Positions 1-11,089 of a stretch of 64,000 nt of DNA are shown here, piece after piece. A program made the translations under genes and the position numbers. The notes below the pieces were generated by a model that was not told the DNA's origin, did not search any database, and worked only from the letters and a program-made list of their open reading frames with translations. Within the stretch, counting starts at the first letter, position 1; the number at the start of each line of letters is the position of its first letter. Origin of the DNA: Sabellastarte sp. h YS-2021 (Eukaryota; Annelida; Polychaeta; Sabellida; Sabellidae); the NCBI GenBank assembly GCA_964017235.1, contig OZ024931.1, positions 106,348,221 through 106,412,220 on the forward strand, written 5' to 3'.

Positions 1-700
1 CAACATATTTTAACAAAATACTCCAAATGCAATATTTTTCAAGTTACAAGTCATTTACTCAACAGTCAGTACCTGAAAATAGCTATTGCTCAGTTGTGCC
101 ATGAGCTACAGGTCTGTAATTTCACTATGTTATAGCTGACCCAAAAGTAGCTGAATAACATATTTACACAAATTTCTGTAAATGCAATAGTTTTCCAATT
201 ACAACTGATTTACTCAACAGTGTGAACTTCAAAGTAGCTATTACTCAGCTATGCAATGAGCCACAGGTCTGGAACTTCACTATGTTATAGCTGACTCCGA
301 AATAGGTGAATAACATATTGAAACAAAATACTGTAAATGTAATACTTTTGAAGTTATAAGTAATTTACTCAACAGTGATAACCTAAAAGTAGCTATTACT
401 CAGCTATGCCATGAGCTACAGGTCTGAAATTTTACTATGTTATAGCTGACCCAAAAGTAGCTGAATAACATATTTTATACAAAATTGTGTAAATGCAATA
501 GTTTTCAAGTTACAAGTGATTTTACTCATGATGGAAGTTACAGAAAAGCCCAAAAGTAGCTATTACTCACTTAGCTATTGAGACAGACACCCAAGTTACT
601 CACCATGTTGTAGCTATGAAAAAGGTAGCTGAATAACATATTTTATCAAAATGCTCTAAATGCAACACTTTTCAAGTTATAAGTGATTTAGTGCATGATT
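1..700. repeat. 155-bp satellite array (core of F1-a)
   Basis: Between four and five units with spacing 154-157 bp, measured at the TTTACTCAACAGT landmark (near 61, 215, 371 and 528). Each unit carries TAGCTATTACTCAGCTATG and TATAGCTGACCCAAAAGTAG. The same unit recurs at 14340-15784, 16935-17440, 19945-20520 and 62760-63870. Short ORFs in it are chance products of the repeat. Confidence 0.85.
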
Positions 701-936
701 TCATGACTTTTAATGCTTTTTAGACATTTTTGTCTACCACATGCCTAATTTAGACATAAAGCCTACCAAAAAGATAGGGTGGCGAGTCCTCTACCATATC
801 AAGCCACCTGCCAAATATGAAAGAAATCCGGAAAGAAATGTGGACTGTAGGTCGCTAACAAGAAATCTCTGCGGACGAGGGCGCGGACGACGACGATGAT
901 GAATCCATAGTATCCCCGCTTCGCGTCGGGGATACA
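1..936 (-). mobile_element. F1-a: Helentron-like element, 5' part (3' end outside window)
   Basis: The 5' end is at 936 on the minus strand. A hairpin at 910-935 has a 9-bp stem (GTATCCCCG / CGGGGATAC). A GC-rich leader of GAC/GTC-type repeats follows at about 865-905, then a roughly 160-bp leader unit at about 715-865, then 155-bp satellite units down to position 1. The same leader occurs at 62357 (+) and around 7133 (-). No coding capacity is seen. Assignment to Helentron-associated elements rests on the complete copy F1-c; the 3' end of this copy is not in the window. Confidence 0.6.
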
Positions 937-1499
937 ATTACAAAATTTTTAATTTTTATCTGACATGCTACACATTTGGTTATTGTGATACTGAACATAT
1001 ATTAATAAATGTAAAAGCACTATGTACTTGGTCCAAGAGAAACATGGCTTCTTCTGGCAACAGGTAAAAGCTTCCATTCTCTGCATAACCCATACTCTTT
1101 GCAAACTTCCCCTGAAAATTAAATATAATGAATGACTCATATTTTTCATTGTGTCTTGGACTGAAACAAGCATTATTTACCCCTTATTGTACTATTTAAA
1201 GATAACTCTTTCTGCCATAAGACCAGACTGTACATTATTCTTATGAAAAAAATTATAGAAAAAGAATTCTCATTCCTTATTTTATTATTTAAGGAGCATT
1301 TGAATAATCCTCACAACTTATGCCACTACAGCTTCCTAACTTCCACTCAAAAAATTTATGAGATGAAACATTTTCAGGTCTGACCAATTATTAAATCTAA
1401 CTAGAAATAGGAAGCCCTGTAAAAACAGAAAGTGGAACAATAAAGAACTAGAAATAGGAAGCACTATAAAAAGAGTAATAAAATATTGAATAGGCGAAT
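937..1499. other. Unassigned AT-rich spacer
   Basis: No supported gene or repeat end. A GAAATAGGAAGC motif occurs twice (near 1404 and 1451). The ORFs of 66-74 codons have no recognisable motif and poor composition for coding. Confidence 0.5.
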
Positions 1500-3024
1500 T
1501 GCATACAGAAAACACATTATCATGTGTAATGTCCACCCATGAGACTTTGGAAAGCCTTTGGGAGAAAAGCCCTCAAAAAATTTGTCCCAGGAAAAAACCC
1601 CTCACGAAATGAGCCTTGTGGAGAAAACCCCTCAGGAGAAAACCCCTCTTAGATCAGATCAATGGAAATATCTCTTACGGTTTCTGAGATATTAAGATTT
1701 TTTCGTTTTTCGCAAACATTCAAGATGGCCGCCAAAAGTGGCGAAAAATGAAATTTTTCAATTTTGTATAGAATACTTTGCTACTACCCTATGGGTCAAA
1801 AATTCTGTCGAAATCGCTCTATCTCTTACGGTTTCTGAGATATTAATATTTTTTGTTTTTCGAAAAAATTCAAGATGGCCACCAAAAGTGGCGAAAATTG
1901 AATTTTTTCAATTTCACATAGAATACTCTGCTACAACCCTACGGGTCAAAAATTCTGTCGAAATTGCTCTATCTCTTACGGTTTCCAAGATATTAACATT
2001 TTTTGTTTTTCCGCAAAAATTCAAGATGACCGCCAAAAGTGGCGAAAATTGAAATTTTTCAATTTTGTATAGAATACTTTCCTACTACCCTACGGGTCAA
2101 AAATTCTGTCCAAATCGCTCTATCTCTTACGGTTTCTGAGATATTAAGATTTTTTCGTTTTTCGCAAAAATTCAAGATGGCCGCCAAAAGTGGCGAAAAT
2201 TGAATTTTTTCAATTTCACATAGAATACTCTGCTACAACCCTATGGGTCAAAAATTCTGTCGAAATCGCTCTGTCTCTTACGGTTTCCGAGATATTAACA
2301 TTTTTTGGTTTTCCGCAAAAATTCAAGATGGCCGCCAAAAGTGGCGAAAATTGAAATTTTTCAATTGCACATAGAATACTTTCCTACTACCCTACGGGTC
2401 AAAAATTCTGTACAAATCGCTCTATCTCTTACGGTTTCTGAGATATTAAGATTCTTTCATTTTTTGCAAAAAATTAAGATGGCCGCCAAAAGTGGCGAAA
2501 ATTGAAATTTTTTAAAATTTTGTATAGAATACTTTTCTACTACCCTGTGGGTCAAAAATTCTGTCGAAATCGCTCTATCTCTTACGGTTTGTGAGATATT
2601 AGCAAATTACTCAAAAGTAGTACTGAAAATACACAATGAAGTACCTAAATGGCTATTACTCATGTACTGACAAAGCTATCAGTCCCAAATGCAATACCAA
2701 GCGAGCTATGGACATAACAATCTTGTATTCAAAATTGTAGTAAAATATCTTTAATTATTTTGGCTTAAATGCACAGAAACCAATGGGTACTGAAAATAGC
2801 TGTACTTAAGTATTACTCAGTAAGCAAAAGAGGTACAACAGCCAAAAGCAATCCCAAGCAAGCTACTGACCCAATAAGCCTGCATACCAAATTTGGTGAC
2901 AATAGCTCTAATACTTTTCCTTTAAATGAGCGGAAACCATGCGTGACGCCGGACATCGGACGCCGGACATCGGACGGCGGAAAAAGCAAAAATAATATAT
3001 CCACCCCCCAGGGGGGTGGACATA
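1500..3024 (-). mobile_element. F5: Helentron-like element with 151-bp core
   Basis: Reading the minus strand, the 5' end at about 3024 starts TATGTCCACCCCCC and folds on itself (TCCACCCCCC at 3000-3009 against GGGGGGTGGA at 3011-3020). Next comes a leader with short CGGACATCGGACG-type repeats (about 2942-2985), then six satellite units. Near the other end, at 1529-1538, the inverted copy of the first bases (ATGTCCACCC) is followed at once by a separate hairpin, ACACAT-TATC-ATGTGT (1512-1527). Terminal hairpin, subterminal inverted copy and second hairpin are the asymmetric ends expected of Helentron-type non-autonomous elements. The exact 3' terminus near 1500 is uncertain. Confidence 0.55.
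1663..2610. repeat. 151-bp satellite, six units (core of F5)
   Basis: CAAGATGGCC landmarks at 1721, 1871, 2022, 2173, 2324 and (variant) 2475 give spacing of 150-151 bp. Each unit reads CGAAATCGCTCTATCTCTTA, then GAGATATTAA, then CAAGATGGCCGCCAAAAGTG. The unit is clearly related to the 169-bp F2 unit (shared ATCGCTCTATCT, GAGATAT and ATGGCCGCCA blocks). Confidence 0.9.
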
Positions 3025-3028
3025 ATAA

Positions 3029-4053
3029 CTAGACCTAGGCATTGGAGAACTGATGCAAATTTGTATCCACCGGAAAGACAACTCACCAAAGCCAGTGAAT
3101 CATCGTTTGACCTTGAAGGAGGGGCCAAAGGTCAAATCTGACAACATCAGAAGATTTCCAGGCCATGATATCCTATAAGTTGGTTTCACATTGCAAACCT
3201 CTAGGATCTATAATAAGCGAATTATAAGCACTTTTAAGTTTGGATGTCCTCATTTGACCTTGAAGGAGGGGATCAAGGTCAAATCTGAACACATCAGAAG
3301 ATTCCCAGCCCATGATTTCCTGTAAGTTGCTTTCACATTGCAAACCTCTAGGACTAATAATAAGCAAGATATAAGCACTTTTAAGTTTGGCTGTCCTCAT
3401 TTGACCTTGAAAGAGTGGTGCAAGGCCAAATGTGACCACATCAAAAGATTCCCAGCCCATGATTTCCTATAAGTTGGTTTCACATTGCAAACCTCTAGGA
3501 CCAATAATAAGCGAGTTATAAGCATTTTAGCTTTGGCTATCCTCGTTTGATCTTAAAGGAGGGGTCCAAGGTCAAATCTGACCACGTCAAAAGATTCCCA
3601 ACCCATGATTTCCTATAAGCTGGTTTCACATTGCAAACTTCTAGGACCAATAATAAGTGAGTTATAAGCACTTTTAAGTTGGCTATCCTCGTTTGACCTT
3701 GATGGAGGGGTCCAAGGTCAAATCTGACCACATCACAAGATTCCCAGCCCATGATTTCCTATAGGTTGGTTTCACATTGCAAACCTTTAGGACCAATAAT
3801 AAAGAAGATATAGGCACTTTTAAAGTCCGCTATGTGGGGTACTTTGGCACTCCATGGATGGCCTTTAATTAAGAACTTCAAGGTGAAATGTCTGCAAAGT
3901 TGTAGAGGGCATGTATACATGTTATACATATCACCTATGAAGATATCCTGCAAACCTGGTGAACCTAACTGCTGTAGTTTTCCTCTGTGAGCATTCATGC
4001 CGAATATCTCTCTACACGCGGCGGCGCTACACCGGATGCTTCCGGTGGATACA
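3029..4053 (-). mobile_element. F4-a: Helentron-like element with 147-bp core
   Basis: On the minus strand the 5' end at 4053 reads TGTATCCACCGGA and forms a hairpin, CACCGGA-AGCA-TCCGGTG. Near the 3' end the 13-bp inverted copy TGTATCCACCGGA lies at 3062-3074 (+). About 30 bp further the element ends in CTAG (3029-3032) next to T. It abuts the 5' end of F5 head to tail. The core is five 147-bp units. No ORF of interest. Confidence 0.6.
3090..3830. repeat. 147-bp satellite rich in TGACCTTGA (core of F4-a)
   Basis: GCAAACCTCTAGGA-type landmarks at 3193, 3340, 3487, 3633 and 3779 give spacing of 146-147 bp. Each unit contains TTTGACCTTGAAGGAGGGG and CAAGGTCAAATCTGA, that is, inverted AGGTCA half-sites a few bases apart. 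Related units occur at 16256-16600, about 39690-39720 and 40130-40245. Confidence 0.9.
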
Positions 4054-4513
4054 AATATAATGGACACATGTACTGTACAAACATTTTCCAAAATGATATC
4101 TTTATACTATCTGGCAAAATTGACATCTATTTTTGATATTCAATTATTCAGCAGGATGCTTGGCAAAATTAAGCTAAATTGAAGTAATGACTTGCCATTA
4201 CTAAAAACTATTATTCATACTTACAACTTCAAACAAGTATCATTATGGCAGTTCTTAAGCATGACAAAGAAAAGTGAAGTGAATTAAAGAAAAAAAAACA
4301 CAATTTCATTACACAAACCTGTTTTTCCAGTTTAACTCTTCCTTCATTTGGCAACCATTCCCCCTGTATTAAAGAACCCCTGTTTAAATATAAAGTATTT
4401 ATGTTTTTACTTTATCAAAAAAAGTGAATAATATGTGAAAGCTTATGAGAAGTAGATATCCATTCATGAGTTATTGTTTTACCAATACTTAACCCTCTTA
4501 AATACATAGTAAA
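4054..4513. other. Unassigned spacer
   Basis: AT-rich sequence with no supported gene. Homopolymer A at about 4288-4297. Nothing recognised. Confidence 0.5.
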
Positions 4514-5764
4514 CTAGAGGATCGCTTGCAAAAAAAAAGATAATGTTTTTGCACAGCAAAACAAAGCGTCCTGAAAAGGATATAAAGGTGAGTGCTAAAG
4601 TATTAAGAAAATGCTCTGCTTCTAGCCTTATACTGTTGTGGCAACCAAAGTCAGCACTATCTAGCACAGTTTTAAAGATATAAGCATTTTTGTGTTTTGC
4701 AATTTTTGCAAAAAATTCGAAAATTCAAAATGGCCTCCATTTTTGGTAAGACAAAATTTTTTTGAAAATTGGCATGGCTACTCTGCAGAGATACCCTGTG
4801 GTTCAAAAATTACATCGAAATTGCTCTATCTAGCACAATTTTCGAGATATAAGCATTTTTGTGTTTTGCAATTTTTGCGAAAAATTCGAAAGTTGAAAAC
4901 TGCTGCCATTTTTGGCGAGACAAAATTTTTTTAAAAACTGGCATGGCGACTCTGCCGAGATAGCCTGTGGGTCAACAATTTTGTTGAAATCGGTCTATCT
5001 GGTACGGTTTTCTAGATATAAATATTTTTGTGTTTTGCAATTTTTTGCAAAAATTTCTAAAATTCAAAATGGTCGCCATTTTTAGCAAGACAAAAATTTA
5101 TTGAAAATTGGGATGGTTACCCTGTGGTCAAAAATCTCATCGAAATCCCTCTATCTAGCACGGTTTTCAAGACATAAGCACTTTTGTGTTTTGCAATTTT
5201 TGTGAAAAATTCGTAAAATTCAAAATGGCTGCCATTTTTAGCGAGAAAATTTTTTTGGAAAATTGGGATGGCTACCCTGCAGAAGTACCCTGTTGGTCAA
5301 AAATTTCGTCGAAATTGCTCTATCTCACATGGTTTTCAAGATATAAGCATTTTTGTGTTTTCCTTATTTGGAAAATTCGTAATGATTAATTAATCATTAA
5401 TTACTCAGCCATTTCTTAACCAATCAATGCCAAAATCTAATGATTTCCAGATTTTAATAGAATGAATGTATTTGCCAAGTTTCAGGTGAATTGATAAAAT
5501 CCCTTTCAAGTTATCATCCGGACAAGCTTACCCATCAAAAAAAGACATTTTTGGTCGTGACCTCTCTGATTGGTCGAAATGTCACTGCAGCATATTCAAA
5601 AAAATTCCCCAGGGCTAATGCATACACCTACCAAATTTGAAAAGAATCCGCCCAACGGTCACAGAGTTATGAGGAAAAGAAAACGCGGAGCCCACAGAGC
5701 TCACGTAGTCGGCGGAGCCAGATATCCTCCCATATACAAACAAGCGTCCCGCAAGGGACGCTTA
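4514..5764 (-). mobile_element. F2-a: Helentron-like element
   Basis: The minus-strand 5' end at 5764 is a hairpin of TAAGCGTCCC with GGGACGCTT around TTGC. A unique leader of about 360 bp follows, including a perfect 18-bp palindrome at 5381-5398, then about four 169-bp units. Near the 3' end come the inverted copy AAAGCGTCC (4563-4571), a second hairpin (GTTTTTGC/GCAAAAC, 4545-4562) and an A-rich run, ending ATCCTCTAG at 4514 next to T. Two further copies (F2-b, F2-c) have the same ends, which confirms the boundaries. Confidence 0.7.
4660..5380. repeat. 169-bp satellite units in F2-a
   Basis: About four units (CAAAATGG landmarks at 4726, about 4895, 5065 and 5221) with ATCTAGCACGGTTTTC, GATATAAGCATTTTTGTGTT and AAAATGGCCGCCATTTTTGG. 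They are degenerate relative to the array at 11090-12195. Confidence 0.85.
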
Positions 5765-6352
5765 ATGAAACCAACCAACAAGATAATTTTCCATTGAGAT
5801 ATTTCACTGCCAAAAATAACAACAATTTAGAGTAAACTGAGAAAGACAGATTGACATCAGATTACTTACAATACTCTGACCCTTTCCTCTTTCAAAAGAT
5901 TTTGTCTTTCTTCATAAAACTTTTGAAGCTTTGTTTTGTATAACCATGAATCATCTGGACAGTAGTCCTTTTGACCTCCCTTTGCTGGTAAACCTCCTTC
6001 CTTTGTGAAGATTTCATGAAGTTCTTTTGCACTGCCCAAAAAAAAATATTTTTTTTTATATTTTCGTACAAATAAGCATTCAGCATGGCCAATTTAATCA
6101 GCCACATATCTCCGAATTCCATAAAAAGAAGGCTGTATACAGTATACCTAGTGTTCTTTGTCAAATTAATTTTTTTAAAGTACTATGAAGTTGTGCACTC
6201 TTCAGTACACTGCTAAGATGAAAATTCACTTCCTGCATTTATGAGATAAACACAACTTGATATTTTCTGTTAAATTTTTAGATTTCTGCAGAAATCGAAT
6301 ATCAGTGTTGGCAAAGAGGCTAGTGGTGAAAACTGGTTATACCGCCTTTCAC
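5765..6352. other. Unassigned spacer
   Basis: No supported gene. A minus-strand ORF at 5892-6164 (90 codons) is Lys-rich, spans a poly(A)/poly(T) tract, and has no recognisable motif. Confidence 0.45.
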
Positions 6353-6570
6353 TGGGGCTGATTCCACTAAAGGACTTAAACTAAGTCCTTTTATTGGCTA
6401 AGTCTTGGACTTAAATCTAAGGCTTTGGTCTTAGCTAGGTCTGGGATTTCACAAAGGGGTGACTTAGCTAAGTCCAAGTTTATCAAATAACCACAGTGGT
6501 TTTCTGTGTCATATGACATTTTATATCCTTCATTTGATGCATTTTTTCTAAGGATAACTGCTGTTTTGAA
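6353..6570. mobile_element. MITE-K copy, truncated on the right
   Basis: Begins GGGGCTGATTCCACTAAAGG and continues through the ACTTAAATCTAAG-type internal sequence shared with the copies at 23680-24213, 26156-26738 and 37664-38250. It breaks off after TGTTTTGAAACAG, where F1-b begins. Confidence 0.6.
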
Positions 6571-7133
6571 ACAGGTCTGCGGGTCTGAAACTTCACCATG
6601 TGAAAGCCCTCCCAAAAGTAGATGAATGAGTTATTTGAGAAAAATTGGCTATCTGCAATACTTTTAAGCGATAAGCCACCTGCCAAATATGAAAGAAATG
6701 TGGAAAGAAATGTGGACTGTAGGTCGCTAACAAGCAATATTCCACATTTTAGACTTTTTTGTCTACCACAGGCCTAATTTAGACATAAACCCTACCAAAA
6801 AGATAGGGTGGCGAGTCCTTTAGCATACCAAGCCACCTGCCAAATATTAAAGAAATCTGGAAAGAAATGTGGACTGTAGGTCGCTAACAAGCAATATTCC
6901 ACATTTTAGACATTTTTGTCTACCACAGGCCTAATTTAGACATAAAGCCTACCAAAAAGATAGGTGGCGAGTCCTCTAGCATACCAAGCCACCTGCCAAA
7001 TATGAAAGAAATCTGGAAAGAAATGTAGACTGTAGGTCGCTAACAAGAAATCTCTGTGGACGCGGGCGCGGACGACGACGCGGACGACGACGATGATCAA
7101 TCCATAGTATCCCCGCTTCGCGCCGGGGATACA
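6571..7133 (-). mobile_element. F1-b: truncated F1 copy with a 133-bp-type unit
   Basis: The 5' end at 7133 (-) has the same stem as F1-a (GTATCCCCG / CGGGGATAC, about 7107-7132) and a GACGACGAC leader. Three roughly 160-bp leader units follow (AAGCCACCTGCCAAATATGA-type at 6669-6681, 6829 and 6990). The inner end is one unit of the 133-bp satellite typical of F3 (6577-6660) rather than the 155-bp unit of F1-a, so the core is mixed. No 3' end is present. Confidence 0.6.
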
Positions 7134-7609
7134 ATTATTTCAGCTTCATGCCTTTTTGAATTGGTTGGGTTGAAAAATTCGACGAAATCGCTCTATCTCG
7201 CACGGTTAAGGAGATAGAAGTAAATTTCTGTTTTTTAAAGATTGAGCAATTAGAAAACTTTTTACTCTATGGGTACAATAGACCCTGGATATAATGTGTC
7301 TGAAAATTTTCTGATATTTTTCCTGATGGTACTGATCATCACTAGTACCTGGCCACAATTTCCATAAATATGCTGGATGTGTCAAAAAACAACTGTTATA
7401 CAGCAAATATTTTTAAGTAGCATCTCCTTGGTGCATACTAAAATTGGGAATTAGAATTACAACTCCACGATGGGATCTGTTTCTACTTATAAAATATTGC
7501 TTGAAAATCCCCATTTCTCCACTTAAGACTAGGGAAAGGGCTGTTAGCATCCTTATGGCAAATCAAATGCATTACCATTTTAACACAGGAGCAATTGACC
7601 AAGGTGTAT
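7134..7609. other. Spacer with an isolated satellite fragment
   Basis: At about 7168-7212 there is a fragment of the F2/F5-type satellite (GACGAAATCGCTCTATCTCG, then GGAGATA). The rest is not recognised. Confidence 0.4.
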
Positions 7610-7976
7610 AAGCAGCCCTGGCCCCAGACGTAGCACGACCCCGCATAAAACTTGAGATTTTGCTTGAAACACAGATACCCCATAAATGTATACACCAAAG
7701 TGATCCCACAACTGTTCTGTTATATTTTCCTCGATATACATACAAAATTTTGAATGTTTTCTTTTAAGATTTCTAAAAAATTGAAAATGTTCTATTACTG
7801 TAAAAGTTGCGTGAAGTAAGAAATATATCATATTCTCTGTGTCCTTGGGTTAATACCATTTCTTTATAAGTATATAAAACCCAATTTAGTCATTCTTAAA
7901 GTTTTTTTCAACAGGAATGGATTTTATGCAGGTCACGCCATGGCTCTATATGCAAGTAAAGTACAGCCGAGGTAAC
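7610..7976. mobile_element. Degenerate copy of the Mutator-like MITE
   Basis: The right end reads AAGTAAAGTACAGCCGAGGT and AACCATGTCTA (about 7953-7984). The left side carries AGCACGACCCCGCATAAAAC near 7635. Both match the terminal repeats of the well-bounded copy at 54362-54827, as does the interior. The left terminus is eroded and no target duplication is found. Confidence 0.55.
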
Positions 7977-8470
7977 CATGTCTATCCCACCCCAATTTAC
8001 CCACATATACAGTCAGTCCTATCATGAAGTTCAACACCAAATACCCAAGATATGTATGTTAAATGAGGAAACGCGAGGTCACAGGTGCCGGTTTCTGGTA
8101 ATATATCATAATTTCATAGATATGGCTATCACTGCTTGCTATGTACTGTTACTCGAAGAAATGTGAGGAACAAGATGGGGGTTTCCTAACGGCTATTTTA
8201 TAAATAAAGAGATCCTAGTGATCACCATTTGACTTAATAATGTGGGCCACACCCCCTCCCCCCACCCCCATTGTCACTAGCCATACACCCGTCTACCATG
8301 ATCCCCATGACAAAATTCTGAGTTTTAGAATAAACCTGTGAACCCTTCAGATGATATTATCTGCCATGGCAGACCTTGGCAATAAGATTGTCAGGTGTTT
8401 TCTGAGTTAAAAACAATTTTTTTTTTTTTTACTTCCACTGCCGGTGAAATAGAGCTTTGAAGGAAAGACA
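7977..8470. other. Unassigned spacer
   Basis: Includes a C-rich stretch at about 8248-8270 and a poly(T) run at 8408-8420. No supported gene. Confidence 0.45.
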
Positions 8471-8700
8471 CAGGAAATTTTGGTATAAGTGACTCCCTTG
8501 TATGTTTATGGCCATCGATGGCATTCACTGGTATTTCTGCTTTGAGTAATACCAGAGGATAATACAGATAAACTATCAAAATAGAACAATTTCAAAGAAA
8601 TGTTGAACAGTATACTCTAAGTATTAATTGTAGTGCATGACATTTGATAATTTGGTTAAAGAAGAACATATATACGTTAAACCTGCTAACATGATATCAA
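8471..8700. repeat. MITE-T relic
   Basis: CACTGGTATTTCTG, the AATACCAGAGG region and the ATTAATTGTAGTGCATGACA stretch correspond to the element at 24419-24729 and its relative at 25293-25583. The ends are eroded. Confidence 0.45.
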
Positions 8701-9119
8701 TTTAAACTAGAGGATCGCTCGCAAAAAAAAAAGATAATGTTTTTGCATAGCAAAAACAAAGCGTCCCGAAAAGGATATAAAGGTGAGTGCTAAAGTATTA
8801 AGAAAATGCTTCGTTTCTAGCCTTATACTGTTGTGGCAACCAAAGTCAGCGCAGTCTGCTCTATCTAGCACGGTTTTCAAGATATAAGCATTTTTGTGTT
8901 TTGCAAAAAATAAAAAAATTAAAAATGTCTGCTATATTTGGCGAGACAAAAATATTTTGAAAATTGGCATGGCTACTCTGCAGAGATACCCAGCAGGTCC
9001 AAAATTTTGTTGAGTTCACTCCATATAGCACGGTTTTCGAGATATAAGCATTTTTGTGTTTTGCAAAAACTTTGAAAATTCAAAATGGCCACCATTTTTG
9101 GGGAGACAAAAATTTTTGT

Positions 9120-11085
9120 CAAGACCACTGCCGTGGTGTGTATCTCCCGCCGAGCATTAAAGCAGAAGAAATAGCTTTTCCGAGATATTCACAATTTTTC
9201 ATTTTCGTGTGTGAAAGGTCTTCCAAAAGTAGGTGAATGAGTTATTTGAGAAAAATTGGCTATCTGCAATACTATTAAGAGATAATTCACATTTACTCAT
9301 TTTGAGTAGGTGAATAATTATCTATGGGTCTGAAACTTCACCAAGTGAAAGCTCTCCCAAAAGTAGGTGAATGAGTTATTTGAGAAAAATTGGCTATCTG
9401 CAATACTTTTAGAGATAATTCACATTTACTCATTTTGAGTAGGTGAATAATTAGCTATGGGTCTGAAACTTCACCAAGTGAAAGCTCTGCCAAAACTAGG
9501 TGAATGAGTTATTTGAGAAAAATTGGCTATCTGCAATACTTTTAGAGATAATTCGCATTTACTCATTTTGAGTAGGTGAATAATTAGCTATGGGTCTGAA
9601 ACTTCACCAAGTGAAAGCTCTGCCAAAAGTAGGTGAATGAGTTATTTGAGAAAAATTGGCTATCTGCAATACTTTTAGAGATAATTCGCATTTACTCATT
9701 TTGAGTAGGTGAGTAATTTGCTATGGGTCTGAAACTTCACCAAGTGAAAGCTCTCCCAAAAGTAGGTGAATGAGTTATTTGAGAAAAATTGGCTATCTGC
9801 AATACTTTTAGAGATAATTCGCATTTACTCATTTTGAGTAGACGAGTAATTAGCTATGGGTCTGAAACTTCACCAAGTGAAAGCTCTCCCAAAAGTAGGT
9901 GAATGAGTTATTTGAGAAAAATTGGCTATCTGCAATACTTTTAGAGATAATTCGCATTTACTCATTTTGAGTAGGTGAGTAATTAGCTATGGGTCTGAAA
10001 CTTCACCAAGTGAAAGCTCTCCCAAAAGTAGGTGAATGAGTTATTTGAGAAAAATTGGCTATCTGCAATACTTTTAGAGATAATTCACATTTACTCATTT
10101 TCAGTAGGTGAGTAATTAGCTATGGGTCTGAAACTTCACCAAGTGAAAGCTCTCCCAAAAGTAGGTGAATGAGTTATTTGAGAAAAATTGGCTATCTGCA
10201 ATACTTTTAGAGATAATTCGCATTTACTCATTTTGAGTAGGTGAGTAATTAGCTATGGGTCTGAAACTTCACCAAGTGAAAGCTCTGCCAAAAGTAGGTG
10301 AATGAGTTATTTGAGAAAAATTGGCTATCTGCAATACTTTTAGAGATAATTCGCATTTACTCATTTTCAGTAGGTGAGTAATTAGCTATGGGTCTGAAAC
10401 TTCACCAAGTGAAAGCTCTCCCAAAAGTAGGTGAATGATTAATTTGACAAAAATTGGCTATCTGCAATACTTTTAGAGATAATTCGCATTTACTCATTTT
10501 GAGTAGGTGAGTAATTAGCTATGGGTCTGAAACTTCACCAAGTGAAAGCTCTCCCAAAAGTAGGTGAATGAGTTATTTGAGAAAAATTGGCTATCTGCAA
10601 TACTTTTAGAGATAATTCGCATTTACTCATTTTGAGTAGGTGAGTAATTAGCTATGGGTCTGAAACTTCACCAAGTGAAAGCTCTCCCAAAAGTAGGTGA
10701 ATGAGTTATTTGAGAAAAATTGGGTATCCGCAATACTTTTAGAGATAATTCGCATTTACTCATTTTGAGTAGGTGAGTAATTAGCTATGGGTCTGAAACT
10801 TCACCATGTGAAAGCTCTCCCAAAAGTAGGTGAATGAGTTATTTGAGATAAATTGGCTATCTGCAATACTTTTAGAGATAATTCGCATTTACTCATTTTG
10901 AGTAGGTGAGTAATTGGCTATGGGTCTGAAACTTCACCATGTGAAAGCTCTTCCAAAAGTAGGTGAATGAGTTATTTGAGAAAAATTGGCCATCTGCAAT
11001 ACTTTTAGAGGTAATTCGCATTTACTCTTTTTGAGTAGGTGAGCAATTAGGTATGGGTCTGAAACTTCACCAAGTGAAAGCTCTT
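9120..11085 (-). mobile_element. F3-b: 5'-truncated F3 element nested in F2-b
   Basis: The minus-strand 3' end is at 9120 (CAAG on the plus strand, 9120-9123). A perfect hairpin, ACCAC-TGCC-GTGGT (9124-9137), and the ATIR ATCTCCCGCC (9142-9151) follow; the same order and sequence closes F3-a at 61839-61869. The body is the 133-bp array. The far side stops inside a repeat unit at about 11085 with no 5' hairpin. About five bases of the host 169-bp unit are missing at the junction, so truncation or recombination accompanied the insertion. Confidence 0.6.
9230..11085. repeat. 133-bp satellite, about 14 units
   Basis: Very regular head-to-tail array. TTTGAGTAGGTGA landmarks at 9301 and 9434 and onward give 133-bp spacing with few differences between units, so it is recently homogenised. 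Each unit reads GGTGAATGAGTTATTTGAGA, GCTATCTGCAATACTTTTAG, TTTACTCATTTTGAGTAGGT and GGGTCTGAAACTTCACC. The inverse array lies at 60006-61210. Confidence 0.95.
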
Positions 11086-11089
11086 TGGG

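Noticed and set aside
9230..11085. CRISPR-like regular repeats
   Set aside because: The 133-bp units are contiguous with no unique spacers and the context is animal DNA; this is an ordinary satellite array.
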